From: Betaproteobacteria bacterium
GTDB lineage: Bacteria > Pseudomonadota > Gammaproteobacteria > Burkholderiales > Burkholderiaceae_F
Assembly (NCBI GenBank): GCA_016861185.1
Contig: BOKW01000002.1
Location: 248,001 to 312,000 of the forward strand
Reading direction: 5' to 3'
Length of the DNA: 64,000 bases
The notes under the pieces are model-generated. The model searched no databases. It was not told the DNA's origin and worked only from the letters and a program-made list of their open reading frames with translations. The position numbers and the translations under genes were made by a program. Position 1 is the first letter of the stretch, and each line of letters begins with the position of its first letter. Positions 1 to 8,128 of this stretch are shown in pieces.

Positions 1-259
1 TCACGCGCTGCGCGCCGATGCGGATGCGGATGCCGCTCGCGCCGGCGATGCTGCGCGCCGGCGGCTGGATCTCCGCGGGGATGATCTCGACCGTCCAGAT
101 GCCGTTGCCACTGCGGGCGGCGATCGCGGCGAGCGACTGGCCGCAGCGCTGCGCGCCTTCGCCGGAATCGCTGATCACCTCGACGATGTGCTCGGGAAGC
201 CGCAGCGCGCGCTTGGTTCCGCGCGGGGCAGGGCGTTCGAGGACGGTGGCGTCGTTCAT
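1..259 (-). CDS. 2-oxoacid:acceptor oxidoreductase gamma-domain subunit, partial (C-terminus off window)
   Basis: The first 86 codons of a minus-strand gene are present; the rest lies beyond base 1. The ATG at 259-257 is preceded by GAGAG-type purines. After a short leader the product shows DSGEGAQ (a variant of the GxGGQG-type phosphate loop of gamma domains), then EIIPAEIQPPARSIAG, the place where KorA/PorC gamma domains carry their conserved Pro/Arg segment. It starts 47 bp after the nfnB-like gene, in the same direction, so it is probably the next gene of the same operon. It would make a second 2-oxoacid:ferredoxin oxidoreductase alpha or gamma subunit besides the complete KorA at 4109-5953. 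Family assignment is by motif only, and whether it is a gamma-alpha fusion cannot be seen. Confidence 0.65.
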   Translation of the reverse strand, partial: MNDATVLERPAPRGTKRALRLPEHIVEVISDSGEGAQRCGQSLAAIAARSGNGIWTVEIIPAEIQPPARSIAGASGIRIRIGAQRV

Positions 260-306
260 GCTCGAGCTCTCGTTCGGCGATCCGGTGAGGTGGCGATGCG
301 GGTGGG

Positions 307-1806
307 TCAGGCCAGGTGCACGCGCGCGAAGCCGTGTTCCGCGCGCGGAATGCCGAACAGTCCCGCGCCGCCGTCGGCCTGGTAGATGGCATCGCTGTCG
401 CGCAGGCCCAGATAAGCCTTGATGCTGCGCGCCGCCTTGCGGCCGGCGCCCATCGCCTGGATCACGGTGGCGGCGCCGGTGACGATGTCGCCGCCGGCGT
501 AAACGCCCGCGATCGAAGTGGCGAGGTTGTCGTCGGTTTCGATGTAGCCGCGCTTGTTGAGCTTCAGTTTCGACGTCTGGCCGAGGATCGGATTGGCGTT
601 GGTGCCGATCGCGAACACGACCATGTCGCACTCGAACTCGAACTCGCTGCCCGGCACGACGACCGGCTTGCGGCGACCGGACTCGTCGGGTTCGCCCAGT
701 TCCATCTTCACGCAGCGCAGCGCGCGCACGTTGTTCTCCGCGTCGCCGAGGATCTCGATGGGGCTCGTCAGCCAGTTGAAGTCGACGCCTTCCTCTTCGG
801 CGTGGTGAACTTCCTCGACGCGCGCCGGCGCCTCCTTCTTCGAGCGCCGGTAGATGCACCGGACCGACTCGGCGCCGAGCCGCAACGACACGCGCAGCGC
901 GTCCATCGCCGTGTTGCCGGCACCGATCACGGCGACGTGCTTGCCCGGTTGCAGCGGCGTGTCGAAGTTCGGGAAGTCGCGCGCGCGCATCAGGTTGCAG
1001 CGCGTGAGCAGTTCGTTGGCCGACAGCACGCCGTTGAGCGACTCGCCCGGGATGCCCATGAAGCTCGGATAACCCGCGCCGGTGCCGATGAACACCGCAT
1101 GGAAACCCATCTCCGTGAGCATCTGCTCGATCGTGAACAGGCGTCCCACCAGCGTGTTGCACTCGAAGCGCACGCCGAGCTGCTTCAGCTTGTCGATTTC
1201 GGCGTCGATCACGTCGTTCGGCAGGCGGAAGTCCGGAATGCCGTACTTGAGCACGCCGCCCGGCGTGTGGAAGGCTTCGTAGACGACGACCTCGCACCCG
1301 GCCTTGGCCATGTCCGCCGCGCAAGCCATGCTGGCCGGTCCGGCGCCGACGATGCCGACGCGAAAGCCGCTCGGCTCGATGTACGGGACGTTGGCCCAGC
1401 CTCCCTTGATCGCCATGTCCCCGACGAAGCGTTCGAGCCGGCCGATCGCCACCGGCTCGAGCGTGTCGCCGACCGTGCACACCCCTTCGCACTGGTTCTC
1501 CTGCGGGCAGACGCGGCCGCACACTGAAGGCAGCAGGTTGGTGTCGGTGATGATGTCGTAGGCGCCGTGGTAGTGCTTTTCGCTGATCTTCTGGATGAAT
1601 CCCGGAATGTCGATGCCGACCGGGCAGCCGCGCACGCACGGTTCGTCGGGGCACTGCAGGCAGCGTTCGGCTTCGCGTTGCGCTTCTTCGAGGCGGTAGC
1701 CGCACGACACCTCGTCGAAGTTGCGCACGCGCTCGCGCGGATCCTGCTCCTGGACGGGCGTGCGCTCCTGCGGGATCGTGCGGATGGTCTTTTTCTTCGT
1801 CGCCAT
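307..1806 (-). CDS. NfnB/GltD-like NAD(P)H-binding flavoprotein with two N-terminal Fe-S clusters
   Basis: 499 aa, of the family of glutamate synthase small subunit, SudA and NfnB (NfnL). Two N-terminal cysteine sets would bind [4Fe-4S] clusters: Cys49, 52, 57, 61 and Cys96, 100, 106, 110. An FAD Rossmann motif (VGIVGAGPAS) follows near residue 150 and an NADPH motif (VAVIGAGNTAMD) near residue 290; the C-terminus has the AGGDIVTGAATVI FAD signature. There is no glutamate synthase large subunit nearby. The gene starts 3 bp after the NfnA-like gene, so the pair most likely forms an Nfn-type transhydrogenase linking NAD(H), NADP(H) and ferredoxin. Electron bifurcation is inference; a plain NADPH:ferredoxin reductase is also possible. 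Confidence 0.85.
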   Translation of the reverse strand: MATKKKTIRTIPQERTPVQEQDPRERVRNFDEVSCGYRLEEAQREAERCLQCPDEPCVRGCPVGIDIPGFIQKISEKHYHGAYDIITDTNLLPSVCGRVCPQENQCEGVCTVGDTLEPVAIGRLERFVGDMAIKGGWANVPYIEPSGFRVGIVGAGPASMACAADMAKAGCEVVVYEAFHTPGGVLKYGIPDFRLPNDVIDAEIDKLKQLGVRFECNTLVGRLFTIEQMLTEMGFHAVFIGTGAGYPSFMGIPGESLNGVLSANELLTRCNLMRARDFPNFDTPLQPGKHVAVIGAGNTAMDALRVSLRLGAESVRCIYRRSKKEAPARVEEVHHAEEEGVDFNWLTSPIEILGDAENNVRALRCVKMELGEPDESGRRKPVVVPGSEFEFECDMVVFAIGTNANPILGQTSKLKLNKRGYIETDDNLATSIAGVYAGGDIVTGAATVIQAMGAGRKAARSIKAYLGLRDSDAIYQADGGAGLFGIPRAEHGFARVHLA

Positions 1807-1809
1807 CGT

Positions 1810-2736
1810 TCACCCGTCCGTCGAAGGTCTGTCGAGCTGCAGCACGGCCGATTCCAGTTCGCCGGCGGCGTTGCCGCGCAGCCGACAAGCTTCCTGGAAG
1901 CGCTCGAGCGCCTCGCGCTCGGCGCGCCTGTAGCGGACGAGCCGCGCCATCAGATCGTCGAAGTCGACCTGATGGCCGTCGAAATCGGGGCCGTCGACGC
2001 AGGCGAACTTGACCTGGTCGCCGATCTTCACGCGGCAACCGCCGCACATGCCGGTGCCGTCGACCATCACCGGATTCAGGCTGACGATCGTGCGGATGCC
2101 GTGCGCGCGCGTGGCTTCGGCGCAGCCCTTCATCATGATCGGCGGGCCGATCGCGACGACTTCGTCGATGTCCTGGTGCTTGGCGATCGCCTGCTGGATG
2201 CCTTCGGTGACGAGCCCCTTGATGCCGGCCGAGCCGTCGTCGGTGCAGATGATCAGCTCGTCGCACACCGACGCGAACTTGTCCTGCCAGAACATCAGGT
2301 TGCGGCTGCGGAAGCCGATCACGCCGATCACGTACGCGCCGCTCTGCCTGTACGCGCGCGCCTGCGGAAACACGGGCGCCACGCCGAGCCCGCCGCCGAC
2401 GCACACCACCTTCTTCGCCTTGCCGATATGGCTCGGAATGCCCATCGGTCCGACCAGCGCGTACAGCGTCGTGCCGACGCGGCAGTTGCGCTGCATTTCC
2501 TTGGTCGTCTTGCCGACCGCCTGGATCACCAGCGTGATCGTTCCCTTGTCGCGGTCGAAGTCGGCGATCGTCAGCGGAATGCGCTCGCCGTGTTCGTGCT
2601 CCATCACGATGACGAACTGGCCCGGCTGCGCGGCCCTGGCCAGCAGCGGATGCTCCACCTCGAGCAGGTAGGTGACGTCGGAAAAGTCCTGACGCGCGAC
2701 GATTCTGTACGCGCCGGCGGGCGTCGTCTGCTGCAT
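1810..2736 (-). CDS. NfnA/SudB-like FAD/NAD-binding, 2Fe-2S ferredoxin-NADP reductase subunit
   Basis: 308 aa, of the dihydroorotate dehydrogenase electron-transfer subunit (PyrK)/SudB/NfnA family. An N-terminal FAD-binding barrel (QPGQFVIV, then ERIPLTIAD, residues 38-59) is followed by an NAD-binding fold with VCVGGGLGVAPVFPQ (111-125). At the C-terminus GMCGGCRVKIG and a later cysteine (Cys231, 234, 246) mark a [2Fe-2S] site. The ATG at 2736 has a GAGGGG ribosome site 7 bp upstream. Only 3 bp separate its stop from the NfnB-like start, which argues for a two-subunit enzyme. Next to a ferredoxin-reducing 2-oxoacid oxidoreductase it could pass electrons from reduced ferredoxin to NAD(P)+. 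A dihydroorotate dehydrogenase role is unlikely because no pyrD is adjacent. Confidence 0.85.
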   Translation of the reverse strand: MQQTTPAGAYRIVARQDFSDVTYLLEVEHPLLARAAQPGQFVIVMEHEHGERIPLTIADFDRDKGTITLVIQAVGKTTKEMQRNCRVGTTLYALVGPMGIPSHIGKAKKVVCVGGGLGVAPVFPQARAYRQSGAYVIGVIGFRSRNLMFWQDKFASVCDELIICTDDGSAGIKGLVTEGIQQAIAKHQDIDEVVAIGPPIMMKGCAEATRAHGIRTIVSLNPVMVDGTGMCGGCRVKIGDQVKFACVDGPDFDGHQVDFDDLMARLVRYRRAEREALERFQEACRLRGNAAGELESAVLQLDRPSTDG

Positions 2737-2940
2737 GTTGCGTCCCCTCGGGACCGCGCGATGTCTTCGGCCGTTCGCCTGTTCGGCGCCCCGACATCGA
2801 TCGCGATCCGGTCGAAGGGGACCCTAACCGGATCCTGAAGGGGGGGCTTGATCCGCGGCAAAAAGGTCGGCATCGCCGACCCTTCGCGCGTCAAGGTCGA
2901 ACGCGTCGCGCGCGCCCGTTTCGGACGACTTGCGGCGGCG

Positions 2941-3996
2941 TTACCGCAGACTCGCGTTGATCGCTGCGAGCGTGCGCACGCCCGGACAGAGCTCGGCTTC
3001 CGTCAGCGCAGCGAGCGGTGAAGCGACCGTCTTCAGGTGCTCGTGCAGATCGTCGGCGGTCGGATCGACGTACAACAGGCCGGTGACAATCTCACCGCGC
3101 GCCTGATGCGAGTGGATGTGGCTCAGCGCGGCGAGCCGGTCGCCCGGATCGTGCCCTTCGGCGAGCTTGCGCAGCCGCAGCAGGCTACCGTCGTGCTGCG
3201 TGATCTCGATCACCTCGCCTGGCGCGTAATCGGCGACGATCGCGTCGCGTTTCGGAATGAAGTCGAGCCGGTTGACCGCGTCGTTGTGCTCGCGCACGTA
3301 GTCGTAGCTCTTCGTGCTGCCCGGATGGTTGTTGAACGCGACGCAGGGGCTGATCACGTCGATGAAGGCCGCCCCGCGGTGATGCAGCGCCCCTTTGATC
3401 AGCGGCACGAGCTGCGCCTTGTCGCCGGAGAAACCGCGCGCCACAAAGGTCGCGCCCATCTGCAGCGCGAGCGACACGAGATCGATCGGCGCATCGGCGT
3501 TGACGGCGCCGCGCTTGGACTTGGATCCGGCGTCGGCCGTCGCCGAGAACTGCCCCTTGGTCAGTCCGTAGACGCCGTTGTTCTCGACGATGTAGGTCAT
3601 GTTGACGCCGCGGCGCATCAGGTGAACGAACTGTCCGAGCCCGATCGACGCCGAATCGCCGTCGCCGGACACGCCCAGGTAGATCAGCGCCCGGTTGGCG
3701 AGGTTCGCGCCGGTGGCCACCGACGGCATCCGCCCGTGCACCGAATTGAAGCCGTGCGAGTTGCCGAGAAAGTAGTCGGGCGTCTTCGACGAGCAGCCGA
3801 TGCCCGAAAGCTTGGCGAGCCGGTGCGGTTCGATGTCCAGCTCCCAGCACGCCTGGATGATCGCCGCCGAGATCGAGTCGTGCCCGCAGCCCGCGCACAG
3901 CGTCGAGATCTTGCCTTCGTAGTCGCGCCGCGTATAGCCGAGCGCATTCTTCGGCAGCGTGGGGTGGTGCAGTTTCGGTTTGGCGATGTAGGTCAT
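2941..3996 (-). CDS. korB: 2-oxoacid:ferredoxin oxidoreductase, beta subunit (TPP-binding)
   Basis: 351 aa, typical of two-subunit KorAB-type enzymes that oxidatively decarboxylate a 2-oxoacid to an acyl-CoA while reducing ferredoxin. The TPP/Mg site is visible as GDGDS (111-115) with NN at 139-140. Cys34, 37, 68 and 218 match the four ligands of the beta-subunit [4Fe-4S] cluster. 2-Oxoglutarate is the likely substrate, because the nearest relatives I recall are Thauera KorB and because an odh operon lies next door, but pyruvate or branched-chain 2-oxoacids cannot be excluded from sequence. The gene lies 112 bp behind korA, with two short-repeat arrays in the gap, and no clear ribosome site precedes its ATG. 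Confidence 0.88.
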   Translation of the reverse strand: MTYIAKPKLHHPTLPKNALGYTRRDYEGKISTLCAGCGHDSISAAIIQACWELDIEPHRLAKLSGIGCSSKTPDYFLGNSHGFNSVHGRMPSVATGANLANRALIYLGVSGDGDSASIGLGQFVHLMRRGVNMTYIVENNGVYGLTKGQFSATADAGSKSKRGAVNADAPIDLVSLALQMGATFVARGFSGDKAQLVPLIKGALHHRGAAFIDVISPCVAFNNHPGSTKSYDYVREHNDAVNRLDFIPKRDAIVADYAPGEVIEITQHDGSLLRLRKLAEGHDPGDRLAALSHIHSHQARGEIVTGLLYVDPTADDLHEHLKTVASPLAALTEAELCPGVRTLAAINASLR

Positions 3997-4000
3997 GGGG

Positions 4001-4035
4001 TCGTTGGCCGTCGGTCGTCGGCCGTCGGCCGTGGG
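4001..4035. repeat. Heptamer tandem repeat, YCGTYGG type
   Basis: Between korB and korA, just upstream of the korB start, the plus strand reads as successive 7-mers of the form CCGTCGG/TCGTCGG/CCGTGGG with about five units. A related array lies directly after the odhA stop at 10985-11012. It occupies the place where the korB ribosome site would be expected. Confidence 0.6.
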
Positions 4036-4082
4036 TCTTCAGCGATCCGTGCGCTCACTGGCATGGATGGTTCCGTCACTTC

Positions 4083-4105
4083 GCGCAATCCGCGATCCGC
4101 AATCC
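4083..4105. repeat. Heptamer tandem repeat, GGATYGC type
   Basis: Three units of the 7-mer GGATYGC (read on the minus strand) begin 3 bp after the korA stop codon. The same unit recurs at 12335-12414 and 14195-14335, there with an inverted copy. No inverted partner is seen at this site. Confidence 0.7.
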
Positions 4106-4108
4106 GAA

Positions 4109-5953
4109 TCACGCCCGCTTGCGCAGCGGCAGTTTGACGGCTTCGACGCGCTCGGCGATCGCCTGCGTGATGAAACGCGCGGTGATCGGCGTGCCGTCGT
4201 AATGCAGCACCGGCAACAGTTTCGCCGGGGCGATCCCCAGCTCGTTGACGAGCAGCGTGCGCATCTGCGCGTCGCGGTTCTGCTCGACCACGAAGACGCG
4301 CTCGTGCCGCTCGATGAAGCTCCGCACCGAATCGGTGAACGGGAACGCGCGCAATCGCAGCGTGTCGAGGTGGATGCCCTGCGCGCGCAGCGCGGCGATC
4401 GCCTCGGCCATCGCGGGGCTGGTCGAACCGAAGTGGATCGCGCCCGCGGCGGTCTTGCGGTCGCCGTCGTGTTCGACGGGCTGCGGAACGAGCTGCTTCG
4501 CGGAGTCGAACTTCCGCAGCAGCCGCTCCATGTTGTAGACGTAGTCGGGGCCGGCCTCCGAGTAGCGCGCGTAGGCGTCCTTGGTCGTGCCGCGCGTGAA
4601 GTAGGCGCCGCGCGTCGGATGCGTGCCGGGATAGGTCCGGTAGGGAATGCCGTCGCCGTCGACGTCCAGATAACGGCCGAAGTCGCGGCCAGCCTCCAGT
4701 TCTTCGGCAGTCATCACCTTGCCGCGGTCGTAGCGGCGCGCTTCGTCCCACGCGAACGGCGCGCACAGCCGCTGGTTCATGCCGATGTCGAGGTCCGACA
4801 TCACGAACACCGGCGTCTGCAGGCGGTCCGCCAGATCCAGCGCCGCCGCGGCGAACTCGAAGCACTCGTACGGGTCCTCCGGGAACAGCAGCACGTGCCT
4901 GGTGTCGCCGTGCGAGGCGTACGCGCAGGCGAGCAGGTCCGACTGCTGCGTGCGGGTGGGCATGCCGGTCGAAGGCCCCCCGCGCTGCACGTCGATGATG
5001 GTCGCCGGGATCTCGGCGAAGTACGCCAGGCCGATAAACTCGCTCATCAGCGAGATGCCGGGCCCCGACGTGGCGGTGAAGGCGCGCGCGCCGTTCCAGC
5101 CGGCACCGATCACCATGCCGATCGAAGCCAGTTCGTCTTCGGCCTGGACGATCGCGTAGCGGTTCTTTCCGGTCGCCGGGTCGACGCGCAGTTTCGCGCA
5201 GTACTTCTGGAAGGCTTCCGCCAGCGAGGACGACGGTGTGATCGGGTACCAGGCGCAGACGGTGGCGCCGCCGTACACGCAGCCCAGCGCCGCCGCTGAG
5301 TTGCCGTCGACGAAGATGCGTTCGCCGATCAGGTCGCGCCGCTCGATCCGCAGTCCGAGCACGTCGTTGAGCTGCTCGCGGCCGTGATGCAGCCCGGTCA
5401 TGAAAGCGTCCAGATTGGGCTTGATCAGCTTGTCCTTGCCCTTGTACTGCTCGCCCAGGAGCTGCGCGATCACTGCGGGCTCGATGCCCAGCATCGCTGC
5501 GAGCACGCCGACGACCATGATGTTCTTCAGCAGCTGACGCTCGCGCGCGTCGGCGTACTTCGACGCAGCGATTTCGGTGAACGGCACGCCGATCGCGTGC
5601 ACGCCGGCGCGGAACTTCGAAGGCGGAAGCGGCTTCGTGCTGTCGAACAGCAGATAGCCGCCCGGCTCGATCTCGGCGAGGTCCTTGTCCCAAGTCTGCG
5701 GATTCATCGCGACCATCAGGTCGACGCCGCCGCGCCGGCCGAGCCAGCCTGCCTCGCTCACGCGCACCTCGTACCAGGTCGGCAGCCCCTGGATGTTCGA
5801 CGGGAAGATGTTGCGCGGCGAGACCGGCACGCCCATCCGCATCACGCTCTTGGCGAACAGCTCGTTCGCCGACGCCGAGCCGGAGCCGTTGACGTTGGCG
5901 AACTTGACGACGAAGTCGTTGACCGCTTCGATCCTGGCGGGGCGTGGGCTCAT
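4109..5953 (-). CDS. korA: 2-oxoacid:ferredoxin oxidoreductase, alpha subunit (fused gamma-alpha)
   Basis: 614 aa. Residues about 10-190 form the gamma (acyl-CoA related) domain, seen from NVNGSGSASANELFAK and the later VDLMVAMNPQTW. Residues about 215 onward form the alpha pyrimidine-binding domain with YPITPSSSLAEAF, then the TSGPGISLMSEF loop and QRGGPSTGMPTRTQQSD. This fused layout is the rule for two-subunit Kor enzymes. The ATG shares one base with the stop of the upstream KorC-like gene (TGATG), so the two are translationally coupled. With KorB it should generate reduced ferredoxin from a 2-oxoacid plus CoA. The 2-oxoglutarate preference is inferred from relatives and context. Confidence 0.88.
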   Translation of the reverse strand: MSPRPARIEAVNDFVVKFANVNGSGSASANELFAKSVMRMGVPVSPRNIFPSNIQGLPTWYEVRVSEAGWLGRRGGVDLMVAMNPQTWDKDLAEIEPGGYLLFDSTKPLPPSKFRAGVHAIGVPFTEIAASKYADARERQLLKNIMVVGVLAAMLGIEPAVIAQLLGEQYKGKDKLIKPNLDAFMTGLHHGREQLNDVLGLRIERRDLIGERIFVDGNSAAALGCVYGGATVCAWYPITPSSSLAEAFQKYCAKLRVDPATGKNRYAIVQAEDELASIGMVIGAGWNGARAFTATSGPGISLMSEFIGLAYFAEIPATIIDVQRGGPSTGMPTRTQQSDLLACAYASHGDTRHVLLFPEDPYECFEFAAAALDLADRLQTPVFVMSDLDIGMNQRLCAPFAWDEARRYDRGKVMTAEELEAGRDFGRYLDVDGDGIPYRTYPGTHPTRGAYFTRGTTKDAYARYSEAGPDYVYNMERLLRKFDSAKQLVPQPVEHDGDRKTAAGAIHFGSTSPAMAEAIAALRAQGIHLDTLRLRAFPFTDSVRSFIERHERVFVVEQNRDAQMRTLLVNELGIAPAKLLPVLHYDGTPITARFITQAIAERVEAVKLPLRKRA

Positions 5954-7773
5954 CAGGCGGCCCTCCGCTGCGGCGCGCGGCAGCCGTGCCCCGCGTGCGT
6001 CATCTCAAGCAGGAACTTCTGCATGTCCCACGCGCCGGTCGGGCAGCGTTCGGCGCACAGTCCGCAGTGCAGGCAGACGTCCTCGTCCTTGATCATCACG
6101 CGCCCTGTCTTCAGGGTCGTCGATACGTACAGCGGCTGGTCGAGATTGGTTGCCTTCGCGCGCAGCCGTGGCCGAACGTCCGACTCGTCGCCGTTGGCCG
6201 TGAAGTTGATGCAATCGGTCGGGCAGATGTCCACGCAGGCGTCGCACTCGATGCACAGGTGCGCGGTGAACACCGTCTGCACGTCGCAGTTCAGGCAGCG
6301 CTGCGCCTCCTTCCAGGCGGTGGCGGCGTCGAAGCCGAGTTCCACCTCGACCTTGATGTTGCGCAGCGCCTGATTGACGTCGCGCCACGGCACCTTGTGG
6401 CGCGCGTCGGTCGCGACCTCGTTGTCGTAGCTCCACTCGTGGATGCCCATCTTCTGCGACAGCAGGCTGACGCCCGGCGCGGGGCGGGCGCGGATGTCCT
6501 CGCCGTGCAGGAACTTGTCGATCGAGATCGCCGCATCGTGCCCCTGCGCGACCGCCCAGATGATGTTCTTCGGTCCGAGCGCCGCGTCGCCGCCGAAGAA
6601 GACCTGCGGCAGCGTCGATTGCAGCGTGACCGGATCCAGCACCGGCATGCCGTCGGCGCCGAAGTCGATGCCGATCGACCGCTCGATCCACGGGAAGGCG
6701 TTCTCCTGGCCGATCGCGACCAGTACCTCGTCGCATTCGTAGGTCTCGTCGGCTTCGCCGGTGGGCACGAGCTGCCGGCGGCCGCGTTCGTCGTACACCG
6801 CGCGCACGCGCTCGAAGCGCATGCCGGTGAGCCGGCCGCCTTCGTGCAGGAAGGCCTTGGGCACGCGGTAGTCGAGGATCGGGATGCCTTCGTGCATCGC
6901 GTCCTCCTTCTCCCACGGCGACGCCTTCATCTCGTCGAAGCCCGAGCGCACGATCACCTTGACGTCCTCGCCGCCGAGCCGCCTGGCCGTGCGGCAGCAG
7001 TCCATCGCGGTGTTGCCGCCGCCGAGCACGATCACGCGCCTGCCGATGCGCGTCGTGTGGCCGAAGGACACGGAAGCCAGCCAGTCGATGCCGATGTGGA
7101 TGCGCTCGGCCGCCTCGCGGCGGCCTGGGATCTGCAGGTCGCGGCCGCGCGGCGCGCCGGAGCCGACGAACACCGCGTCGTAGTTCTCTTCGAGAAGCCG
7201 CCCCATCGATTCGACGCGGACGCCGCCGCGGAAGTCGACGCCGAGATCCAGGATGTAGCCGGCTTCTTCGTCGATCACTTCCTCGGGCAGGCGGAAGCGC
7301 GGGATCTGCGAGCGGATCATGCCGCCGGCCCTTGCGTCCTGGTCGAACACGGTGACCTGGTAGCCGAGCGGCGCCAGGTCGCGCGCGACCGTCAGCGACG
7401 CGGGACCGGCGCCGACGCAGGCGACGCGCTTGCCGTTACTGCGCCGGGCGCGCTTCGGCAACCGGCTGCGCACGTCGCCCTTGAAGTCGGCCGCAACGCG
7501 CTTGAGCCGGCAGATCGCCACCGGCTCGGGGCGCGGCAGCTGCTGCGCCTCCACACGGCCGCGCCGGCAGGCTGGCTCGCACGGCCGGTCGCACGTGCGC
7601 CCCAGGATCCCGGGGAAGACGTTCGACTTCCAGTTGACGAGATACGCGTCCGCGTAGCGTCCGGCGGCGATCAGCCGGATGTACTCGGGCACCGGCGTAT
7701 GCGCCGGACACGCCCATTGGCAGTCGACCACTCGATGGAAGTAGTCGGGGTTGCGGATATCGGTGGGCTGCAA
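5953..7773 (-). CDS. NAD(P)-binding flavoprotein with fused 2[4Fe-4S] ferredoxin domain (KorC-like)
   Basis: 606 aa from a TTG start at 7773, chosen because a strong AAGGAGG ribosome site lies 6 bp upstream; the frame stays open to 8172, but that would overlap odhA. An N-terminal cluster domain (Cys18, 22, 61, 65, 69) is followed by FAD (VACVGAGPASLTVARDL) and NADPH (VIVLGGGNTAMDCC) motifs of the GltD fold. The C-terminus has two ferredoxin sets, CIECDACVDICP and CLHCGLCAERCP. It probably moves electrons between NADP(H) and the ferredoxin reduced by KorAB. From memory, Thauera aromatica carries a comparable korC beside korAB. It is the first gene of the cluster and overlaps korA by one base. 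Confidence 0.85.
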   Translation of the reverse strand: MQPTDIRNPDYFHRVVDCQWACPAHTPVPEYIRLIAAGRYADAYLVNWKSNVFPGILGRTCDRPCEPACRRGRVEAQQLPRPEPVAICRLKRVAADFKGDVRSRLPKRARRSNGKRVACVGAGPASLTVARDLAPLGYQVTVFDQDARAGGMIRSQIPRFRLPEEVIDEEAGYILDLGVDFRGGVRVESMGRLLEENYDAVFVGSGAPRGRDLQIPGRREAAERIHIGIDWLASVSFGHTTRIGRRVIVLGGGNTAMDCCRTARRLGGEDVKVIVRSGFDEMKASPWEKEDAMHEGIPILDYRVPKAFLHEGGRLTGMRFERVRAVYDERGRRQLVPTGEADETYECDEVLVAIGQENAFPWIERSIGIDFGADGMPVLDPVTLQSTLPQVFFGGDAALGPKNIIWAVAQGHDAAISIDKFLHGEDIRARPAPGVSLLSQKMGIHEWSYDNEVATDARHKVPWRDVNQALRNIKVEVELGFDAATAWKEAQRCLNCDVQTVFTAHLCIECDACVDICPTDCINFTANGDESDVRPRLRAKATNLDQPLYVSTTLKTGRVMIKDEDVCLHCGLCAERCPTGAWDMQKFLLEMTHAGHGCRAPQRRAA

Positions 7774-8128
7774 CGGTGTCCTCCTTCCAGCCTTCCTGCC
7801 GCATGCGCCGCGCGTGTCTGTTGGACCGCGTGCGCTGTTTGTTGTGCGCGCGAGTCTACGCCGTCGAGCGACGAGGGGCTCCCGCAGTGCGCAAGCCCGC
7901 TTGTCGAGCGCGCCTTCTGCGCAACAGCGCTGCCGGCGCGTCTTCAACGCAAGTTGCGGTGGTACGATCGCGCCTCGCTGCGCGGCCGGCGTCGAGCCCG
8001 GCGCGGACGCGCGGCAAAGGCCCGATGCGCGACGCTGGAATCCGGCGTCGCCGTCGCCGGATGTGCGGTGACGCTCGCCCGCGTCCGGACCTCTTTGACG
8101 AGAAGCTCGTTCTGAAAGGTGCAGCGCG
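7774..8128. other. Divergent intergenic region between the kor cluster and odhA
   Basis: 355 bp without a gene. It must hold the promoters of both the minus-strand kor/nfn cluster and the plus-strand odh operon. Towards odhA the best -10 candidate is TACGAT at 7963-7968 (preceded by GG, no convincing -35). Near the kor side only the ribosome site at 7780-7786 is clear. An 8-bp perfect inverted repeat lies at 8040-8062. I see no FNR-type TTGAT-N4-ATCAA box. Confidence 0.6.
8040..8062. promoter_or_regulatory. Inverted repeat, possible operator upstream of odhA
   Basis: The arms ATCCGGCG and CGCCGGAT are perfectly complementary with a 7-base spacer, ending 66 bp before the odhA ATG. It could be an operator or an RNA hairpin in the odhA leader. 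High GC makes chance palindromes common, so this is tentative. Confidence 0.35.

Noticed and set aside
2604-2894. Minus-strand frame of 96 codons in the gap before the NfnA-like gene
   Set aside because: It overlaps the NfnA-like start in another frame, has no conserved motif, and the real gene has a good ribosome site.
7963-7968. TACGAT as a firm odhA promoter
   Set aside because: There is no supporting -35 hexamer at 16-18 bp and it lies 160 bp from the start codon; it is mentioned only as a candidate.
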